A stretch of 8,681 bases of DNA from an uncultured Eubacteriales bacterium. GTDB lineage: Bacteria > Bacillota > Clostridia > Lachnospirales > Lachnospiraceae. The stretch spans positions 1-8,681 of the forward strand of contig CACZSO010000114.1 in the NCBI GenBank assembly GCA_902783795.1, read 5' to 3'. Shown piece by piece: positions 1 through 6,964 of the stretch. Below the pieces are notes generated by a model, which was given only the letters and a program-made list of their open reading frames with translations, had not been told where the DNA came from and did not search any database. The translations under genes and the position numbers were made by a program. The stretch's first letter is position 1. Every line of letters starts with the position of its first letter.

Positions 1-742
1 CAAAGACCATCTCTTTGGCCGAGCCCCGTTCCACGATCTGACCTGCATACATGACCATGATATCGTCAGTTACATTGTAAAGCAGCGGCAGCTCGTGCGT
101 GATGAAGAGCATGGACTTGATATACCCCTTCTCCATCAGCTCACGCATCATCTTGATGACCATCTTCTGACTGGTCACATCCAGGGCGCTCGAAGGCTCA
201 TCCGCGATCAGCACCTTCGGCGAAAGGATGGTGGATACCGCGATGACGGTACGCTGCTTCATACCGCCGGAAAGTTCTACGGCATGACGGTCCAGAACTT
301 CCTTGCCCAGGCCCAGCTCGGCAAAACGCTGTTCCGCCCGCTCTCTGATCTCCGCCTTCGTGGCTTTGGGATCATGAGCCCGGATCACATCCTCGATAAA
401 CCGGATGATCTTCATGGTGGGGTTTAACGCGTTCATGGCTGCCTGCGGAATGTAGGCGATCTCCGTACCTAAAACGGAGGTTCTGACTTTATCCGGATCC
501 ATACCTGAAATATTGACGCCGTCTATGATGATATCGCCGCTCATGTAATGCAGCGGAGCGAAATAATAACCCATGACGGACAGTGCCAGTGTGGACTTGC
601 CGCAGCCGGATTCACCGGCAATACCTAAGGATTTGCCTTCTTCGATCTTGAAGCTGACATCGTCCACGGAGTAAACATCTTCACCAAAACGGGTGATATA
701 CTTTGTTTTGAGGTTTCTGACCTCAAGCATTGCTTTTCCCAT
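1..742 (-). CDS. Oligopeptide/dipeptide-type ABC transporter ATP-binding protein (OppD/DppD-like), 3' end cut by window edge
   Basis: This cytoplasmic ATPase would power the importer encoded by the two permease genes just upstream. I translated it by hand; 247 residues are visible and the frame is open to the left edge. Walker A is GESGCGKST at residues 43-51, the Q-loop glutamine is Q100 (YIPQ), the ABC signature LSGGMKQR is at 157-164, Walker B is VLIADEP at 177-183 with catalytic E182, and the switch histidine is H216. All catalytic elements are therefore intact. The ATG at 742 follows TAAGGAGGG, and this ribosome binding site overlaps the stop codon of the permease gene, so the two are almost certainly cotranscribed and coupled. 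OppD-type proteins usually run to about 320-350 residues, so roughly the last quarter, normally holding a C-terminal oligopeptide-transporter extension, is missing. A partner ATPase (OppF/DppF) would be expected beyond the left edge. Family assignment is firm; the substrate is unknown. Confidence 0.95.
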   Translation of the reverse strand, partial: MGKAMLEVRNLKTKYITRFGEDVYSVDDVSFKIEEGKSLGIAGESGCGKSTLALSVMGYYFAPLHYMSGDIIIDGVNISGMDPDKVRTSVLGTEIAYIPQAAMNALNPTMKIIRFIEDVIRAHDPKATKAEIRERAEQRFAELGLGKEVLDRHAVELSGGMKQRTVIAVSTILSPKVLIADEPSSALDVTSQKMVIKMMRELMEKGYIKSMLFITHELPLLYNVTDDIMVMYAGQIVERGSAKEMVF

Positions 743-752
743 ACATCCCTCC

Positions 753-1985
753 TTAGTCACGCAGTGCCGGGTTAAACACCTGGTCCATGCCGGTATTCAT
801 CTGGTTCAGAGAGAACGTGATAGCGGCAATAATAAAGATGACCGGGAAGTATGCCCACCAGGAGCCATTCGTATGAGCTGAGTAGTTCATGGCCCAGTTC
901 ATCATCAGGCCCAACGTAGGTGTGGTCGTGGTCTTCGGTCCTAAGCCTAACAGAGAAAGCTGGGCTTCTGCCAGGATACCGGAAGACACCTGAAGGATGA
1001 ATGCCATCACCACATAGGAGGCGATGTAAGGCAGGATGTCCGTCAGGATGATCCGGGCCAGGCTGTGGCCGGAGATCTTGGACAGGTTAACATGGTCACG
1101 GTTACGAAGCGAGATGACCTGTGAACGCACGGAACGGGCTGTCCAGGTCCAGGATGTCAGACCGATGACGACGGCTATGATCATGGGGCCGCGGGCTTCC
1201 TGTCCTAAAGAGTAGGAAATGAGGATCAGGAGCACGAAGCCGGGGATGACGGTGAACATGGTGGTAATGAACATGATGACCTCATCCACCCAGCCGCCTA
1301 AATAGCCGGAAAGAAGACCGAAGAACAGGCCCAGGAGCGTAGCGACGATACCGGCCAGAAGACCGATCTTCAGGGAGGTTCCGGCAGCGGCCAGCAGTTC
1401 CTTCAGCATGTCACGGCCGAAGTTTTCCGTACCCAGAGGCAGGACCTTGACATTGGCCACGGCACCGGTCCTGACGTAGTCAGTCTTGGTGATGGTGGTC
1501 TTGGAATCTTCACTGTCTTCATCATACACCAGCATATTGTCGGCGCTCTTTAAAGCTTCCAGTCTTTTCTGAATACGCTGATAGTATTTCTTATCCGCAG
1601 ACTTCATCTTCGTCTGCATCATGGCATCATAATTCTCTTCCCAGACCTCTATGAGGAAGACAGTGTCATCCAGATCTCCGTCATAGGCCGTCTCCGTTTT
1701 TTTGATCAGCTCCTTCATAGCTGCCTTATCTTCTTCGTCAACTGCGGCAGCCATACGCTTCTCATCCGCATTGGAGAGCTTCAGCGTCTCACGCTGTGTC
1801 GTAACAGAGTCATAAAGAGAGAAATAGATACCGGGTTTTGCAAAGGTACCCACGCCTATACGCTCCAAGGGATCACCGGGAACGATGAAGGGGTAAACGA
1901 TGACCAGGATCAGGACCACCAGGAAGGTGATCAGTCCTGTCATGAATTTAGGAGAATGCAGTAATTGCTTTAATGTACTTTTCAT
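753..1985 (-). CDS. ABC transporter permease, OppC/DppC-like, with large insert after the first membrane helix
   Basis: This is one half of the membrane channel of a peptide/nickel-type ABC importer. An N-terminal membrane helix lies at about residues 17-35. The family motif before the transport core is recognisable as PLGTENFGRD at 183-192. Further membrane segments are seen at about 206-228, 236-262, 267-285, 318-340 and 380-398. The EAA coupling loop that contacts the ATPase is about 285-320 (RSQVISLRNRDHVN through IILTDILP). Family members are usually near 280-310 residues; this one has 410 because roughly residues 50-178 are an extra, highly charged segment predicted to face outside. The start at 1985 follows AAAGGAGG, whose bases overlap the stop region of the upstream permease, with 14 bp between the genes. 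It sits 10 bp before the ATPase gene. The family call is solid; the role of the insert is unknown. Confidence 0.93.
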   Translation of the reverse strand: MKSTLKQLLHSPKFMTGLITFLVVLILVIVYPFIVPGDPLERIGVGTFAKPGIYFSLYDSVTTQRETLKLSNADEKRMAAAVDEEDKAAMKELIKKTETAYDGDLDDTVFLIEVWEENYDAMMQTKMKSADKKYYQRIQKRLEALKSADNMLVYDEDSEDSKTTITKTDYVRTGAVANVKVLPLGTENFGRDMLKELLAAAGTSLKIGLLAGIVATLLGLFFGLLSGYLGGWVDEVIMFITTMFTVIPGFVLLILISYSLGQEARGPMIIAVVIGLTSWTWTARSVRSQVISLRNRDHVNLSKISGHSLARIILTDILPYIASYVVMAFILQVSSGILAEAQLSLLGLGPKTTTTPTLGLMMNWAMNYSAHTNGSWWAYFPVIFIIAAITFSLNQMNTGMDQVFNPALRD

Positions 1986-1999
1986 CTTTGACTCCTCCT

Positions 2000-3010
2000 T
2001 TAAGCATCGAACTGCGCGGCTTTGACACGCGGATCAATGAAGCCGTAGATGACGTCCAGAAGCAGGGTCACGATAAGCACCATCAAGGTGATCATCAACG
2101 TACAGGCAGAGATCAGCGGATAGTCAGCGGAAGTAACAGCGCCGAACATGGTGCTGCCAAGGCCTGGGTAAGAGAAGACTCTCTCTGCTACCAGGGCGCC
2201 GCCGATGGAGGTACCTAAGGACATGGCCAGACCAGTGACCTGGGGCAGCATGGCGTTCCGGAACACGTATCCGACGATCTTCTTATCTCTTATACCTAAG
2301 AAACGGGAGTACTTAACGTAGTCCGCATTTAATTCATAAATGGACATAGATCTCATACCGATGGCCTGGCCGCCGATAGAGATAAGAACGATGGACCAGA
2401 AGGGCAGCTGGTAATGCTGAATAACTGAAGAGATAAACTTCCAGCTGAAGTTCGGGATCATCTCATAACTATAAGCTCCGGCTACCGGGGCTACCTTCAG
2501 TTTGATTGCGAAAATATACAGCAGGATAATGGCAGAGCCGAAAGCCGGGATATTACTGATGAACATGGATACCGGCATAACTACTTTATCCCAGCCCTTT
2601 CTGATATAGGCGGCTACCGCACCTAAAACGTTGCCCAGGATCCAGCCCACGATAATAGCTGGGATCTGGAGGGCCAGGGTCCATCCGATAGAGGTCTTGA
2701 TAATATCAGAAACCTTTCTGGGGTACTGGCTGAACGAGGTGCCCAAATTACCCTGGAACAGGTTTTTAACATAAATGAAAAACTGAGTGATCAGGGGTTT
2801 ATTAGTCCCGAATTCCTCAGCAAAATGATTATACATTTCCTGAGCGGCTGTCGTATCCGTAGAAGAACCTATCACCTTGTTGACGATAGACGCTACGGGA
2901 TCCGATGGCATCAGGCGGGGAAGCAGGAAGTTCAGCACCACAGCAAAGAACAAAGTGACCACGAACCAGATGAGCTTCTTCCCGAAATACTTTCTATAGC
3001 CTTTTGACAT
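2000..3010 (-). CDS. ABC transporter permease, OppB/DppB-like
   Basis: This is the other half of the importer's membrane channel. At 336 residues it matches the usual family length of about 305-340. An N-terminal membrane helix (about 12-31) is followed by the family's extracytoplasmic segment containing GNLGTSF at 88-94. Membrane helices follow at about 110-135, 145-170, 203-220, 258-276 and 300-322. The EAA coupling loop is about 219-258 (MRSMSIYELNADYVKYSRFLG then the NAMLPQVT block). VFSYPGLG at 278-285 and the C-terminal DPRVKA at 326-331 are classic OppB/DppB signatures. The start at 3010 is preceded by GAAGGAG seven bases away. The gene begins only about 20 bp after the T-tract of an intrinsic terminator that follows the binding-protein gene, so its expression probably depends on partial readthrough. 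Confidence 0.95.
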   Translation of the reverse strand: MSKGYRKYFGKKLIWFVVTLFFAVVLNFLLPRLMPSDPVASIVNKVIGSSTDTTAAQEMYNHFAEEFGTNKPLITQFFIYVKNLFQGNLGTSFSQYPRKVSDIIKTSIGWTLALQIPAIIVGWILGNVLGAVAAYIRKGWDKVVMPVSMFISNIPAFGSAIILLYIFAIKLKVAPVAGAYSYEMIPNFSWKFISSVIQHYQLPFWSIVLISIGGQAIGMRSMSIYELNADYVKYSRFLGIRDKKIVGYVFRNAMLPQVTGLAMSLGTSIGGALVAERVFSYPGLGSTMFGAVTSADYPLISACTLMITLMVLIVTLLLDVIYGFIDPRVKAAQFDA

Positions 3011-3031
3011 CTGACTACTCCTTCACATTTG

Positions 3032-3070
3032 AAAAAAGGGCGGCCGTGTCCTACAGGAACACGGCCACCC
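3032..3070 (-). terminator. Intrinsic terminator inside the operon, between binding protein and permeases
   Basis: On the minus strand an 8-bp GC-rich stem (3042-3049 with 3059-3066, GGCCGTGT/ACACGGCC) is extended outward past one mismatch by GGG/CCC (3038-3040 with 3068-3070). It is followed at once by six Ts (3037-3032). It lies 12 bp after the binding-protein stop codon. In importer operons such a site commonly lowers expression of the permeases relative to the binding protein; that role here is inferred. Confidence 0.9.
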
Positions 3071-3082
3071 CTCAGCGATTTA

Positions 3083-5032
3083 TCAATCAGCAAGTTCAAG
3101 TTCGAACAGGGCACGGATACCGTAACCGGACACACAGTTTGCAGGAGGAATATTTCTTCCGTCATCTGCAGAAGGATAGTTTGTCCAGACAGTTTCGTTA
3201 ACTGCATCGAAGAAAGCAGGACGATACATCAGCGAGAAGCTGGGTACGTCGGTTAAGTAGATCTCAGTCAGTCTGGTGTAAGCGTCTTTGAGCTCTTTTT
3301 CATCCGTTATGGTGGGGATCTTCTTCAGAAGAGCATCCGCTTCATCATTGACATACTGACCCCAGTTACCGGAACCGTTGTTCTTAACACCGACATAATC
3401 TTTGCTCATGAAGCCCATAACACGCGCCCAGGGTGAAGAAGGAGCAGCGGTTGCGGGAGACCACATGAAGATCTCATAATCTTTCTGATCAGGATCCTGG
3501 ATATCAGGAATGTACATATCAGCATTGGGATACAGGGTGGTGATCTCCACACCGATCTCCTTACCGGCGGAGGCTACGATCTCCATAGCTGCCTGCCAGT
3601 CAGACCAGCCGTTCGGGCAGACTGCCTTCAGGGTGATCTTCTCGCCCTTGTATTCACGCCAGCCATCATTGTCGGAGTCAACGATGCCTGCTTCGTCAAG
3701 AAGCTTCTTAGCACCTTCGATATCATTGCCGGCCCACTGCAGATCCTTGACAGCGTCATGATCATACAGAGCCTGTTCACCGGCGGTGGGGTTCATCAGA
3801 GAACGAGGAACATCTTCGAAGGACGGAGACTGGTTCGTCATGGCGTTCTCGATGATAGCAGGATAGTCAACAGCGATAGCGATAGCTTTACGAAGAGCAA
3901 CATTCTCGGCGATGACCGGGATGTTCATGTTGAACCAGCCGGTGGGCATGCCTAAGCAGACACCGTAAGGCTCATCATCGTAATAAGTGGAAATGGGAAG
4001 CTTCTCATCAAGCCACATCTTCTGGACGTTGCCGATGAACTGCTGGTTAACGTCGATCTGGCCGGCCTTGAAGGCAACTTCGGTAGCGGCGTTGTCAGCA
4101 TAAAGTGCATGAGCAAGGTACTTCGGAGCCGGGAGGGTTCCCCACATGGACTCATCCTGTCCCCAATAGTTGTCGTCACGGACTAACACGACCTTCTGAT
4201 CATTATCATACAGTCTGGTGTAGGGGCCGGACCACACAACGTCTTCTGCCTTATCCTGAAGGATAGCGGAAGCATCATTGTTGTTGCGCTCGCAGACCTT
4301 GTCCATCCAGGCAGCCTGGCAGACATAAACGCCTACGAGATAGTCCTTAACAAGCAGGGGGTTCTTCGGAACGCCTTCTTCGTTAAGGGCCAGATGGAAG
4401 ACAGCGGTCTTTTCATCAACGACTTCGATGTCATCGATGTAAGCGCCGTAGGTGGTAGCAGTACCGTTGCCGATCGCCTTGGAAACTTCCAGGGTCTTCG
4501 CTACGTCGGTAGCGGTAACGGGAGTGCCGTCTGACCATTTCGCAGCTTCTTTGATCTTAACGGTCATGGTGGACATATCATCGCTCCACTCGGGATCACC
4601 GTCAGCCAGCAAAGGCTGCAGAGAGCCGTCCATGAAGTTGTACATGTACAGGGTCTCGAACATTATCGTACGGGAACCGCTGGCCACTGCGCTGATGGCG
4701 AAGTTGTTCTGGGTAACGCCGATGGGGTTCCAGGTGGCTACCACGCCCCACTGCAGACCGCCGAAATAAACGGTCTCTTCTCTGGGAAGGTCAGTCACAG
4801 GACCTTCTTCGGAAGAAGGCTGTGCTTCTTCAGATGAGGGCTGTGCTTCTTCGGAAGAAGGTGCATCAGTAGCTTTTTCAGACTCTTTTTCAGTCGGTTT
4901 CTCAGTCGCTTTTTCGGACTGGCTTTCAGCCGGCTTCGAAGTAGACGGGGTGCTGTCTCCGCCGCAGGCTGCAAGCGTCGCGCATACCATGACAGCTGCT
5001 AAAAGCAGTGCAAGGAGTTTACGCATTTTCAT
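3083..5032 (-). CDS. Peptide/nickel/oligosaccharide-type ABC transporter substrate-binding lipoprotein (solute-binding protein family 5)
   Basis: This protein captures substrate outside the cell and delivers it to the adjacent permeases. The chosen start at 5032 gives 649 residues beginning MKMRKLL, nine bases after AAGGAGG. The ATG 120 bp further upstream was rejected because it has no ribosome binding site and would bury the signal peptide. The signal peptide is followed by a lipobox ending LAAC, so Cys23 should be lipidated. Residues 24-85 are a low-complexity Ser/Glu/Pro/Lys tether with three near-identical SSEE(A/G)xP units. The binding fold follows, with family-5 landmarks AAKWSDGTPVTATDV at 163-177 and a calcium-loop-like DSDNDGW at 452-458, a feature often seen in this family. 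Family 5 includes binders of peptides, nickel-chelates and, in some bacteria, oligosaccharides, and the sequence alone does not settle which. It is the first gene of the importer operon. Confidence 0.93.
   Translation of the reverse strand: MKMRKLLALLLAAVMVCATLAACGGDSTPSTSKPAESQSEKATEKPTEKESEKATDAPSSEEAQPSSEEAQPSSEEGPVTDLPREETVYFGGLQWGVVATWNPIGVTQNNFAISAVASGSRTIMFETLYMYNFMDGSLQPLLADGDPEWSDDMSTMTVKIKEAAKWSDGTPVTATDVAKTLEVSKAIGNGTATTYGAYIDDIEVVDEKTAVFHLALNEEGVPKNPLLVKDYLVGVYVCQAAWMDKVCERNNNDASAILQDKAEDVVWSGPYTRLYDNDQKVVLVRDDNYWGQDESMWGTLPAPKYLAHALYADNAATEVAFKAGQIDVNQQFIGNVQKMWLDEKLPISTYYDDEPYGVCLGMPTGWFNMNIPVIAENVALRKAIAIAVDYPAIIENAMTNQSPSFEDVPRSLMNPTAGEQALYDHDAVKDLQWAGNDIEGAKKLLDEAGIVDSDNDGWREYKGEKITLKAVCPNGWSDWQAAMEIVASAGKEIGVEITTLYPNADMYIPDIQDPDQKDYEIFMWSPATAAPSSPWARVMGFMSKDYVGVKNNGSGNWGQYVNDEADALLKKIPTITDEKELKDAYTRLTEIYLTDVPSFSLMYRPAFFDAVNETVWTNYPSADDGRNIPPANCVSGYGIRALFELELAD
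4805..4867 (-). repeat. Three tandem 21-bp in-frame repeats encoding the lipoprotein tether
   Basis: Units at 4805-4825, 4826-4846 and 4847-4867 are near-identical 21-mers, each beginning TTCTTC on the plus strand. They encode the Ser-Ser-Glu-Glu-(Ala/Gly)-(Gln)-Pro repeats of the linker between the lipid anchor and the binding fold. The 21-bp period keeps frame, so copy number could vary without breaking the gene. Confidence 0.85.
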
Positions 5033-5165
5033 CTTTTTTCTCCTCCTTAAATATGAGAAATAACTATTTGTCCGTCTTTCAGTTTTCCCTTTTTCTTTAT
5101 TCCGGCATGCACCGAAAGCTTCCCTGAAAAGCAAAAACAGCAATCCGAACATTTACAACAATATC

Positions 5166-5193
5166 ATTATAACCACAAAACTTTTTTTGTCAA
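5166..5193 (-). promoter_or_regulatory. Consensus sigma-A-type promoter of the importer operon
   Basis: On the minus strand a perfect -35 TTGACA (5193-5188) and a perfect -10 TATAAT (5171-5166) are separated by 16 bp. The predicted start of transcription is near 5158, giving a leader of about 126 nt before the binding-protein ATG. The DNA upstream of the -35 is rich in A/T tracts and could act as an UP element. I see no known riboswitch in the leader. Confidence 0.85.
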
Positions 5194-5208
5194 TATGTCA
5201 CAAAAAAA
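5182..5208. promoter_or_regulatory. Perfect 9-bp inverted repeat over the -35 box, possible operator
   Basis: The arms TTTTTTTGT (5182-5190) and ACAAAAAAA (5200-5208) are perfect complements around a 9-bp centre. The left arm covers part of the -35 hexamer (5188-5193). The position suits a repressor site or a bent A-tract/UP element. No regulator is identifiable in the window. Confidence 0.4.
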
Positions 5209-5253
5209 ACCTTAAAATGATTTTGCGCATTCACTCAAATATGTAAGAATTGA

Positions 5254-5291
5254 TAAAGCCTGTCCTGCTGTCTGAGGCAGGGCAGACTTTA
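5254..5291. terminator. Two-way hairpin between nuclease-like gene and importer promoter
   Basis: Positions 5254-5258 pair with 5287-5291 (TAAAG/CTTTA). After one mismatch, 5260-5268 pair with 5277-5285, with one G-T wobble. A-rich left and T-rich right flanks let it work in either direction, though the T-tract is short. It lies 37 bp after the stop of the minus-strand gene at 5329 and would insulate that gene from the importer promoter. Confidence 0.65.
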
Positions 5292-5328
5292 TATTACCTT
5301 AATGATCTGGGAAACGCCCGTACAGAAG

Positions 5329-6129
5329 TCATTCATTTTTCAGGCTCATAAGTTTGCTGTCCAGCGTCTTCATATCCAGCGGATTTTCTGCCGACTCAAA
5401 AGTGCATAAAAGCTCTCTTCCCAGACGGCAGCCGCATTTTTCGTAATGAGCGATCTTATTCAATGCATTTCTGCAATAATCCGGATCCTGCATCATTCCA
5501 AAATGTTCAAAATAGATCTCTGTTCTTTCCTTCGTATCTAATAGTGTAAAATCCGGATGGACTTTGACTCCCTGCAGATCCAGTACTGCCTCATAACGGT
5601 AAGGAATTCCCTCGTGAAAAAGCTTGTCTGCAATGATCTTCTCGCTTTTTGAACGGACTTTATCTCCTTTTTCCGTCAAAAAGAAGGTTTGTTCCTCATT
5701 GACCGGAAATGGTTCCATAGGCTTGTTTTCCCATTCTCTGATATAGTCTTCTGTCGGCAGGATATAAGGAATGACTAACTGTTTTCGTTCTTTGCTGAGA
5801 TCATCATATGGTCTTGTCAGTGCTCTGTATAGTTCCGCCGCACTTCGTTCTGCTCCCGCCTTCTCTATGGTCTTCAAAGATTTCATTAAAGTCTTAGCTG
5901 CTTTTAAGAATGACTTGTCATATTCAGCCTGTGCCAGTCTTCTTATGGCTTTGTCCTGGGTTTTAGGCAAGTATCTGCGTTTTTTTCCATGTTCTGTCTG
6001 AAGATAATATTTCACACTGCCGCCTCTTTTTGCTACGACTAATGTTCCTTCCAGTCTTCCCTTATAACTGCGTTCCGCCCGCGATAACACCTGTTCTGTC
6101 ATTTTGATCTGTTCAGATATAGAAATCAT
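5329..6129 (-). CDS. Uncharacterised protein with PD-(D/E)XK nuclease-like C-terminal domain
   Basis: No named family is recognised with certainty. The 266-residue protein has two parts. Residues 1-150 are basic and mostly helical, with a YYLQTEHGKKRRYLPK block at 41-56 followed by a helical region rich in Lys and Ala (about 58-96). Residues 155-215 carry a pattern like the restriction-endonuclease-type domains appended to some helicases: an N-terminal helix with RSKSEKIIADKL (E163), then HPDF at 191-194 (D193), then a beta strand ending YFEHFG at 206-211 (E208). These could form a metal-binding D...E site, although the usual trailing lysine is not clear. The start at 6129 follows GAGAAGGAG six bases away. 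Codon choice looks more AT-leaning than in the importer genes, which hints at transfer. It lies directly downstream, in minus-strand sense, of the 64-bp hairpin array. Nuclease activity is inferred only. Confidence 0.8.
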   Translation of the reverse strand: MISISEQIKMTEQVLSRAERSYKGRLEGTLVVAKRGGSVKYYLQTEHGKKRRYLPKTQDKAIRRLAQAEYDKSFLKAAKTLMKSLKTIEKAGAERSAAELYRALTRPYDDLSKERKQLVIPYILPTEDYIREWENKPMEPFPVNEEQTFFLTEKGDKVRSKSEKIIADKLFHEGIPYRYEAVLDLQGVKVHPDFTLLDTKERTEIYFEHFGMMQDPDYCRNALNKIAHYEKCGCRLGRELLCTFESAENPLDMKTLDSKLMSLKNE

Positions 6130-6216
6130 AACTTCTCCTTCTCTTTTTCTGTATGCTGTTTTCCCCGCCTCAGGCTGTACGATCCTTTCAGTTCAAAATA
6201 AAACTGCCTCATAGGC

Positions 6217-6777
6217 ATGCTATCCTTGAATCATAGGTGTTGATCTTTCTCAGGAATACCAGATCTTTAACTCAATATTATTAGTATGCTTCACTTGGAA
6301 TCAAAATTGTTGTGGGGTGGCACCATATTTTCTGTTGCCGTTCATTAGTACACCTCACTTAAGGCTGACTGTTCATCCTAAAGGTCCCAGATCAGTCAAC
6401 CGGTTTATTTAGTACCCTGGATAAATGCCTATGACTTCCAGAAGTGGATACCAGACTATCATCTGATTACGATTAGTATGCTTCACCCAGGAATTGTGCT
6501 CCTGAGAAGTGATACCATATCTTCATCTACTTATTATTAGTCCCCCTCACTTGAGACAGATACTTCGTCCCAAGGATACTAATCCATTCTGTGAGCATGT
6601 TTAGTTCCCTTATACTGCTAATACGGCTTTTGGTAAGGGATACCAAACGTCTGCATCATTTTGCATAGTATCCATCTTCTATGATTGTGATCTCATCGAA
6701 GGGTGCCTATTATGTATATGAGAGGGTTCAGTACAAATTCTCCCGGATCAATGCTTAAATGACACGATCCATGCTGA
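6217..6777. repeat. Array of nine diverged hairpin units with a 64-bp period
   Basis: Eight left-arm elements related to TTAGTA begin at 6217, 6281, 6345, 6409, 6473, 6537, 6601 and 6665, exactly 64 bp apart; a ninth (TCAGTA) begins at 6728. Right-arm elements related to ACCA begin at 6258, 6322, 6386, 6450, 6514, 6578, 6642 and about 6706, also 64 bp apart. The unit is thus TTAGTA, 35 nt, ACCA, 19 nt. Left and right arms pair, and the inner 35 nt usually contains a second stem, for example CCCTTA/TAAGGG in the seventh unit. The 19-nt segments between hairpins differ from unit to unit. The unit length is not a multiple of three, and TAG (plus) or TAA (minus) recurs in every frame, so it is not coding. 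Known repeat families were considered and none fits. Confidence 0.85.
6217..6777 (-). ncRNA. Possible structured RNA made from the hairpin array
   Basis: The outer stems pair better in minus-strand RNA: UGGUAU with AUACUA uses a G-U pair where the plus strand would have an A-C mismatch. In the sixth unit the right arm changes to ACTA, turning that G-U into A-U. Other stems, such as CUUGGGAC/GUCUCAAG in the sixth unit, likewise keep pairing only on the minus strand. The second unit is an exception, favouring the plus strand for its inner stem. No array promoter is evident, so transcription is unproven; reading toward the 5329-6129 gene, this could be its long leader. Confidence 0.35.
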
Positions 6778-6807
6778 TCAAATTTCACTAAAGAAACCCT
6801 GCTAAGG

Positions 6808-6851
6808 AAAAACGGCGAGCCTGAATGCCGGAAATTACAGGCAGCCGTTTT
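6808..6851. terminator. Strong intrinsic terminator, best on the minus strand
   Basis: AAAACGGC (6809-6816) pairs with GCCGTTTT (6844-6851), and inside it GCCTG (6819-6823) pairs with CAGGC (6838-6842) across a small internal loop. In the minus direction the stem is followed by TTTTTCCTT; in the plus direction by TTTTAC. No open reading frame ends nearby, so it probably ends a non-coding transcript or separates the hairpin array from upstream transcription. Confidence 0.75.
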
Positions 6852-6964
6852 ACAACCTAATAAACAAGTTGACAGAATTACAGGGAAATTACTTTTCTTC
6901 TGAAAGGTAAGAACTGTTTTGAACGAAAAGATGTTTGCCAGGATATTAGCTGTGCGTAAGAGAA

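Noticed and set aside
95..427. Plus-strand 110-codon frame
   Set aside because: It lies opposite the ATPase gene, whose Walker A, signature and Walker B motifs are all intact on the minus strand.
5033..5152. Longer start (ATG at 5152) for the binding protein
   Set aside because: The extra 40 residues have no ribosome binding site, would begin at or near the predicted transcription start, and would put a charged stretch before a clear lipoprotein signal peptide.
6217..6777. CRISPR array
   Set aside because: The repeats are not near-identical, the unit is hairpin plus 19 nt and not 24-40 nt repeat plus about 30-nt spacer, and no cas gene is present.
6217..6777. Integron attC cassette array
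   Set aside because: Unit size is similar, but there are no cassette genes between units, no integrase and no GTTRRRY/RYYYAAC core sites.
6217..6777. Protein-coding repeats
   Set aside because: A 64-bp period shifts frame at each unit, and conserved TAG (plus) or TAA (minus) triplets stop every frame.
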